7,365 nt of DNA from an uncultured Peptococcaceae bacterium (lineage in GTDB: Bacteria; Bacillota; Desulfotomaculia; Desulfotomaculales; Desulfallaceae). The position numbers were made by a program, and so were the translations under genes. Below the pieces are notes generated by a model. It did no database searches. It saw nothing but the letters and a program-made list of their open reading frames with translations, and had not been told where the DNA came from. The DNA is taken from positions 1-7,365 of the forward strand of contig CAJYBN010000141.1 in the NCBI GenBank assembly GCA_913064925.1, given 5' to 3'. Below, in pieces: positions 4,875-7,365 of this stretch. Each line of letters opens with the position of its first letter. The first letter of the stretch is position 1.

Positions 4875-7244
4875 TCAGGACAGCTCAACTACAGTTACTC
4901 CACTGCCGCCCTCGCCTTGCTCTCCCAACCTAAATGTTTTCACGTACCTGTGTTCCTTTAACATTTGCTGCACCGCCGACCGCAGCGCACCCGTACCCTT
5001 ACCGTGTACCAGGTACACCACCGACAAACCGGCCAGACAGGCGTCATCAAGATATTTTTCTACTTCGGCCAGCGCCTCTTCCACCCGTAGGCCCCGCAAA
5101 TCCAGGCGAGTGGGTACATTCCTGGCTTTTTTTTGTACTAGGCGGCCCAGCCCGACGTTTCGTTGTTCAGACCGGCACGACACCGGGCGTCGCAATTCCC
5201 GCAGGTTGATATTCATTTTGATCATACCCACCTGTACCAGCACGTTGCCTTCGCGATCGGGAGCCTCCAGCACCACTCCATGCTGGCCGTACCTGGGAAT
5301 AAAAATTTCTTCACCGGCATTTACGGCGGTCAACGGCTCAGTATCATGCGGTGCTTGGGCTGTATCTGCTGGTAATTTTTCCTCCAGCTGATCCCGCATT
5401 TCTCCCAGCTGCTTGCGGGCTCTGTGCAGGTAAAGCTCCCGTTCGTGCAGCGATTTTTCCTTTAACTGCCGGCGTAAATCATCCAGCAAGCGCTCGGTTT
5501 CTCTCTTGGCCCGCTTAATCAAATCCCTGGACTCCATAACCGCCTGGGAAATAATAGCATCTTTACGGGACCGTACTTGTTCCAGAAGGGCATGGTACTG
5601 CTCACAGTATTCTTTTGCTTCCCTGCGCAGCCTTTCTATCTCGGCCTGCTCCTTTTGGGCCTGCAGGCGCGCTTTTTCCAGTTCGGCTATCAGGTCGCCA
5701 ACCTGTACCTGTTCCTCGGTGAGATATTCCCTGGCTTTTTGCAACACGTCTTCTCCCAATCCCAGCCGCCGGGCGATTTCAAAGGCGTTACTCCGCCCGG
5801 GCCGGCCAATCAACAACTTGTAAGTGGGCTGCAGTGTCTCCGGGTCGAATTCCACGCTGGCGTTTTCCACCCCTTTGCTGGCATAAGCGTATTCCTTGAG
5901 CTCCCCGTAATGGGTGGTAGCCATGGTCTTGGCGCCCACCCGCCGCAGCTGGTCCAGAATAGCCCGCGCTAGAGCGGACCCTTCGGCCGGGTCCGTGCCG
6001 GCTCCCAGTTCATCCAGCAGTACTAGGCTGTTGCTTCCGGCCCGGGACAAAATGTCCACGATATTAGATAGATGCGAGGAAAACGTGCTCAGTGACTGCT
6101 CAATGCTTTGCTCGTCGCCGATGTCGACGAAAATATCATCAAACATGCCGATGACCGTCCCTTCCCCGGCCGGTACGTGCAAGCCCGCCCGGGCCATCAC
6201 CACCATCAGCCCCACGGTTTTGAGCAGCACGGTTTTACCGCCTGTATTGGGACCCGTGATAACCAGCGTGTCGAATGTTTCGCCCAGGTGCACGTCAACC
6301 GGCACCGCCCTGCCCGCCAGCAGCGGGTGCCTGCCCTGCCGAATGGAAAGCTTGGGTTCACCCGTTACGCAAGGCGCCCAGGCGTCTAGTCTTTCGCTGT
6401 ACCGGGCCTTAGTCATGATGAAATCCAGTCTGCCAAGAATCTGCAAGGAGCACAGTAGTTCTTCCGCCACACCGCCAACCGCAGCGGAGAGTCGCTGTAA
6501 GATCCTATCAATTTCTTGCTTTTCTTCTGCCTGGAGAGAGCGCACTTCATTATTGGCCTCGACCACCGACGCGGGTTCAATAAACAATGTGGCCCCGCTA
6601 GCCGATTGGTCGTGAACGATACCGGCTACCTGGGCCCTGTATTCCTGCTTTACGGGAACCACGTAGCGGCCGTCCCTGATGGTGACAATGGCATCCTGCA
6701 GGTACTTTTGGTAAACGGGCGACCGTACAACTTCATCCAGCCGGTCCCTAACCCTCTGCCTGGCAGCGACCAGCTTACGCCTTATGCTGTACAGCCGGTC
6801 CGTAGCCCGGTCTGAAATCTCCCCTTCGGGCAGTACCGCCGCGGTAATTTGCTTTTCTATTTGTCTGAAATACCCCAGACCGGCCGCTATACCGCCCAGC
6901 AGGGGGTACTTATGAAGCCTTTCATTAAAAAAAGATTTTACCAGCCTGGTAACCTTCAAGGTTTCGGCTACCTGCCACAATTCACGGGGTTCCAGTACAC
7001 CCCCCCGCGCGCATAGCCGAACCTGTTTCCTAATGTCGTGCCACCCGTCCAATCGCGCTGCAGGTTCTAGGCGCAGCAAATCCCGGCCCTCCGACACTTC
7101 GGCCAAGGCCTGCTCCACTTCTTCCCTGGTGGTCAGCGGGACCAGGCCCTCGATCATTTCCCCCGCCAGTTCCGACGAGGCATGCGCCTTTAACTGTTCC
7201 TTAACCTTGTCAAACTCCAGCCTTTTCAGGTTGCGCTCGTTCAT
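4875..7244 (-). CDS. mutS2: MutS2 ATPase with C-terminal Smr domain
   Basis: The 789-residue product is full length for MutS2, a cytoplasmic MutS-type ATPase that lacks the mismatch-recognition domain. Family members have been linked to suppression of homologous recombination, and in Bacillus to rescue of collided ribosomes. The N-terminal part is the MutS core/lever region. The ATPase follows: Walker A GPNTGGKT (331-338), Walker B LVLLDELGAGTDP (Asp411, Glu412) and the switch TMATTHYGELK. A charged coiled coil spans about 500-640 (for example EIERLRREAKEYCEQ). The Smr domain starts with LDLRGL (714-719) and has HGKGTGALR (from His747), ending in GGSGVTVVEL. Family Smr domains have nuclease activity. 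ATG 7244 is chosen because AGGGAG (7250-7255) lies 5 bases before it; a GTG at 7250 would overlap that site. No clear promoter is seen directly upstream. A truncated copy of its own 5' end lies just upstream, and a chemoreceptor remnant lies just downstream. Confidence 0.96.
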   Translation of the reverse strand: MNERNLKRLEFDKVKEQLKAHASSELAGEMIEGLVPLTTREEVEQALAEVSEGRDLLRLEPAARLDGWHDIRKQVRLCARGGVLEPRELWQVAETLKVTRLVKSFFNERLHKYPLLGGIAAGLGYFRQIEKQITAAVLPEGEISDRATDRLYSIRRKLVAARQRVRDRLDEVVRSPVYQKYLQDAIVTIRDGRYVVPVKQEYRAQVAGIVHDQSASGATLFIEPASVVEANNEVRSLQAEEKQEIDRILQRLSAAVGGVAEELLCSLQILGRLDFIMTKARYSERLDAWAPCVTGEPKLSIRQGRHPLLAGRAVPVDVHLGETFDTLVITGPNTGGKTVLLKTVGLMVVMARAGLHVPAGEGTVIGMFDDIFVDIGDEQSIEQSLSTFSSHLSNIVDILSRAGSNSLVLLDELGAGTDPAEGSALARAILDQLRRVGAKTMATTHYGELKEYAYASKGVENASVEFDPETLQPTYKLLIGRPGRSNAFEIARRLGLGEDVLQKAREYLTEEQVQVGDLIAELEKARLQAQKEQAEIERLRREAKEYCEQYHALLEQVRSRKDAIISQAVMESRDLIKRAKRETERLLDDLRRQLKEKSLHERELYLHRARKQLGEMRDQLEEKLPADTAQAPHDTEPLTAVNAGEEIFIPRYGQHGVVLEAPDREGNVLVQVGMIKMNINLRELRRPVSCRSEQRNVGLGRLVQKKARNVPTRLDLRGLRVEEALAEVEKYLDDACLAGLSVVYLVHGKGTGALRSAVQQMLKEHRYVKTFRLGEQGEGGSGVTVVELS

Positions 7245-7249
7245 AAACA

Positions 7250-7255
7250 CTCCCT
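7250..7255 (-). promoter_or_regulatory. mutS2: Ribosome binding site for mutS2
   Basis: AGGGAG on the minus strand ends 5 bases before ATG 7242-7244. It overlaps the first base of an in-frame GTG (7248-7250), which makes that GTG an unlikely start. Confidence 0.7.
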
Positions 7256-7266
7256 GCTTTAGTCAA

Positions 7267-7365
7267 TCACACCCCGGTAATAATGGCCGCGGGTATAACC
7301 AGGCCCTTGCTCATTTCCCCCGCCAGTTCCGACGAGGCATGCGCCTTTAACTGTTCCTTAACCTT
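7267..7365 (-). pseudogene. Truncated duplicate of the mutS2 N-terminus (partial at window edge)
   Basis: Read leftwards from the edge, the frame encodes KVKEQLKAHASSELAGEM exactly as near the N-terminus of the intact mutS2. It then reads SKGLV where mutS2 has IEGLV, diverges to IPAAIITGV and meets a TGA stop at 7267-7269, 22 bp before the intact ATG. The near-identical DNA points to a recent duplication rather than an old paralogue. It may start with its own ATG and promoter beyond the edge, in which case a short peptide could be made, with translation ending just before the real mutS2 start. Whether it is expressed cannot be seen. An assembly artefact is a possible alternative. Confidence 0.85.

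Larger units (their letters stand above)
7141..7365. repeat. Direct repeat of the mutS2 5' coding region (66 of 68 bp)
   Basis: Bases 7141-7208, inside mutS2, recur at 7298-7365 with an offset of 157 bp. The last 55 bp are identical and only two mismatches occur overall (7151/7308 and 7153/7310). The second copy is cut by the window edge, so its full length is unknown. Left of 7141 the match continues only as GCGGG after a 4-base TATA gap. Confidence 0.95.

Noticed and set aside
5914..6615. Long open frame of 233 codons on the plus strand opposite mutS2.
   Set aside because: It is antisense to conserved mutS2 ATPase codons, its composition is Ser/Pro/Thr-rich shadow sequence, and it shows no recognisable domain.
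1..7365. CRISPR arrays, tRNA genes, insertion sequences, attachment sites or phage genes.
   Set aside because: No regularly spaced repeats, cloverleaf-like sequences, transposase motifs or integrase motifs were seen on either strand.

Overview
This window looks like chromosomal core DNA from a Gram-positive, endospore-forming Firmicute, most likely a Clostridia/Peptococcaceae-type organism (Desulfotomaculum/Pelotomaculum-like). That is inferred from a YunB-family sporulation protein, a TyrZ-type tyrosyl-tRNA synthetase, a Firmicutes-type class A penicillin-binding protein, a MutS2 with a C-terminal Smr domain, strong AGGAGG-like ribosome binding sites and consensus sigma-A promoters. No species call is possible from the sequence alone.

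Layout, left to right. Positions 1-244 hold no protein gene. They carry two near-consensus sigma-A promoters in tandem, both firing leftwards out of the window, so a strongly expressed unit (an rRNA or tRNA operon is my best guess) should start at or just beyond the left edge. Next come yunB (245-901) and tyrS (1020-2237), both leftward. The 166-bp gap between tyrS and the PBP gene holds two divergent extended -10 promoters with a perfect 10-bp tandem repeat between them. The PBP gene (2404-4701) runs rightward, probably from a TTG start, and ends at a compact terminator hairpin. mutS2 (4875-7244) runs leftward and converges on that terminator. Between the hairpin and the mutS2 stop codon lies a 46-codon remnant of a methyl-accepting chemotaxis protein. 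Upstream of mutS2, at the right edge, is a second, truncated copy of the mutS2 5' coding region, matching 66 of 68 bases and still matching where the window ends.

The genes belong to housekeeping processes: tRNA(Tyr) charging, peptidoglycan synthesis, a spore-formation function, and MutS2 DNA/ribosome maintenance. They do not form one pathway. tyrS and yunB may be co-transcribed, since no convincing terminator separates them, although yunB also has a possible promoter of its own.

I found no new multi-gene system. The parts worth a second look are the rearrangement scars on both sides of mutS2, the strong outward tandem promoters at the left edge, the repeat between the divergent tyrS/PBP promoters, and the absence of room for a T-box leader ahead of tyrS.
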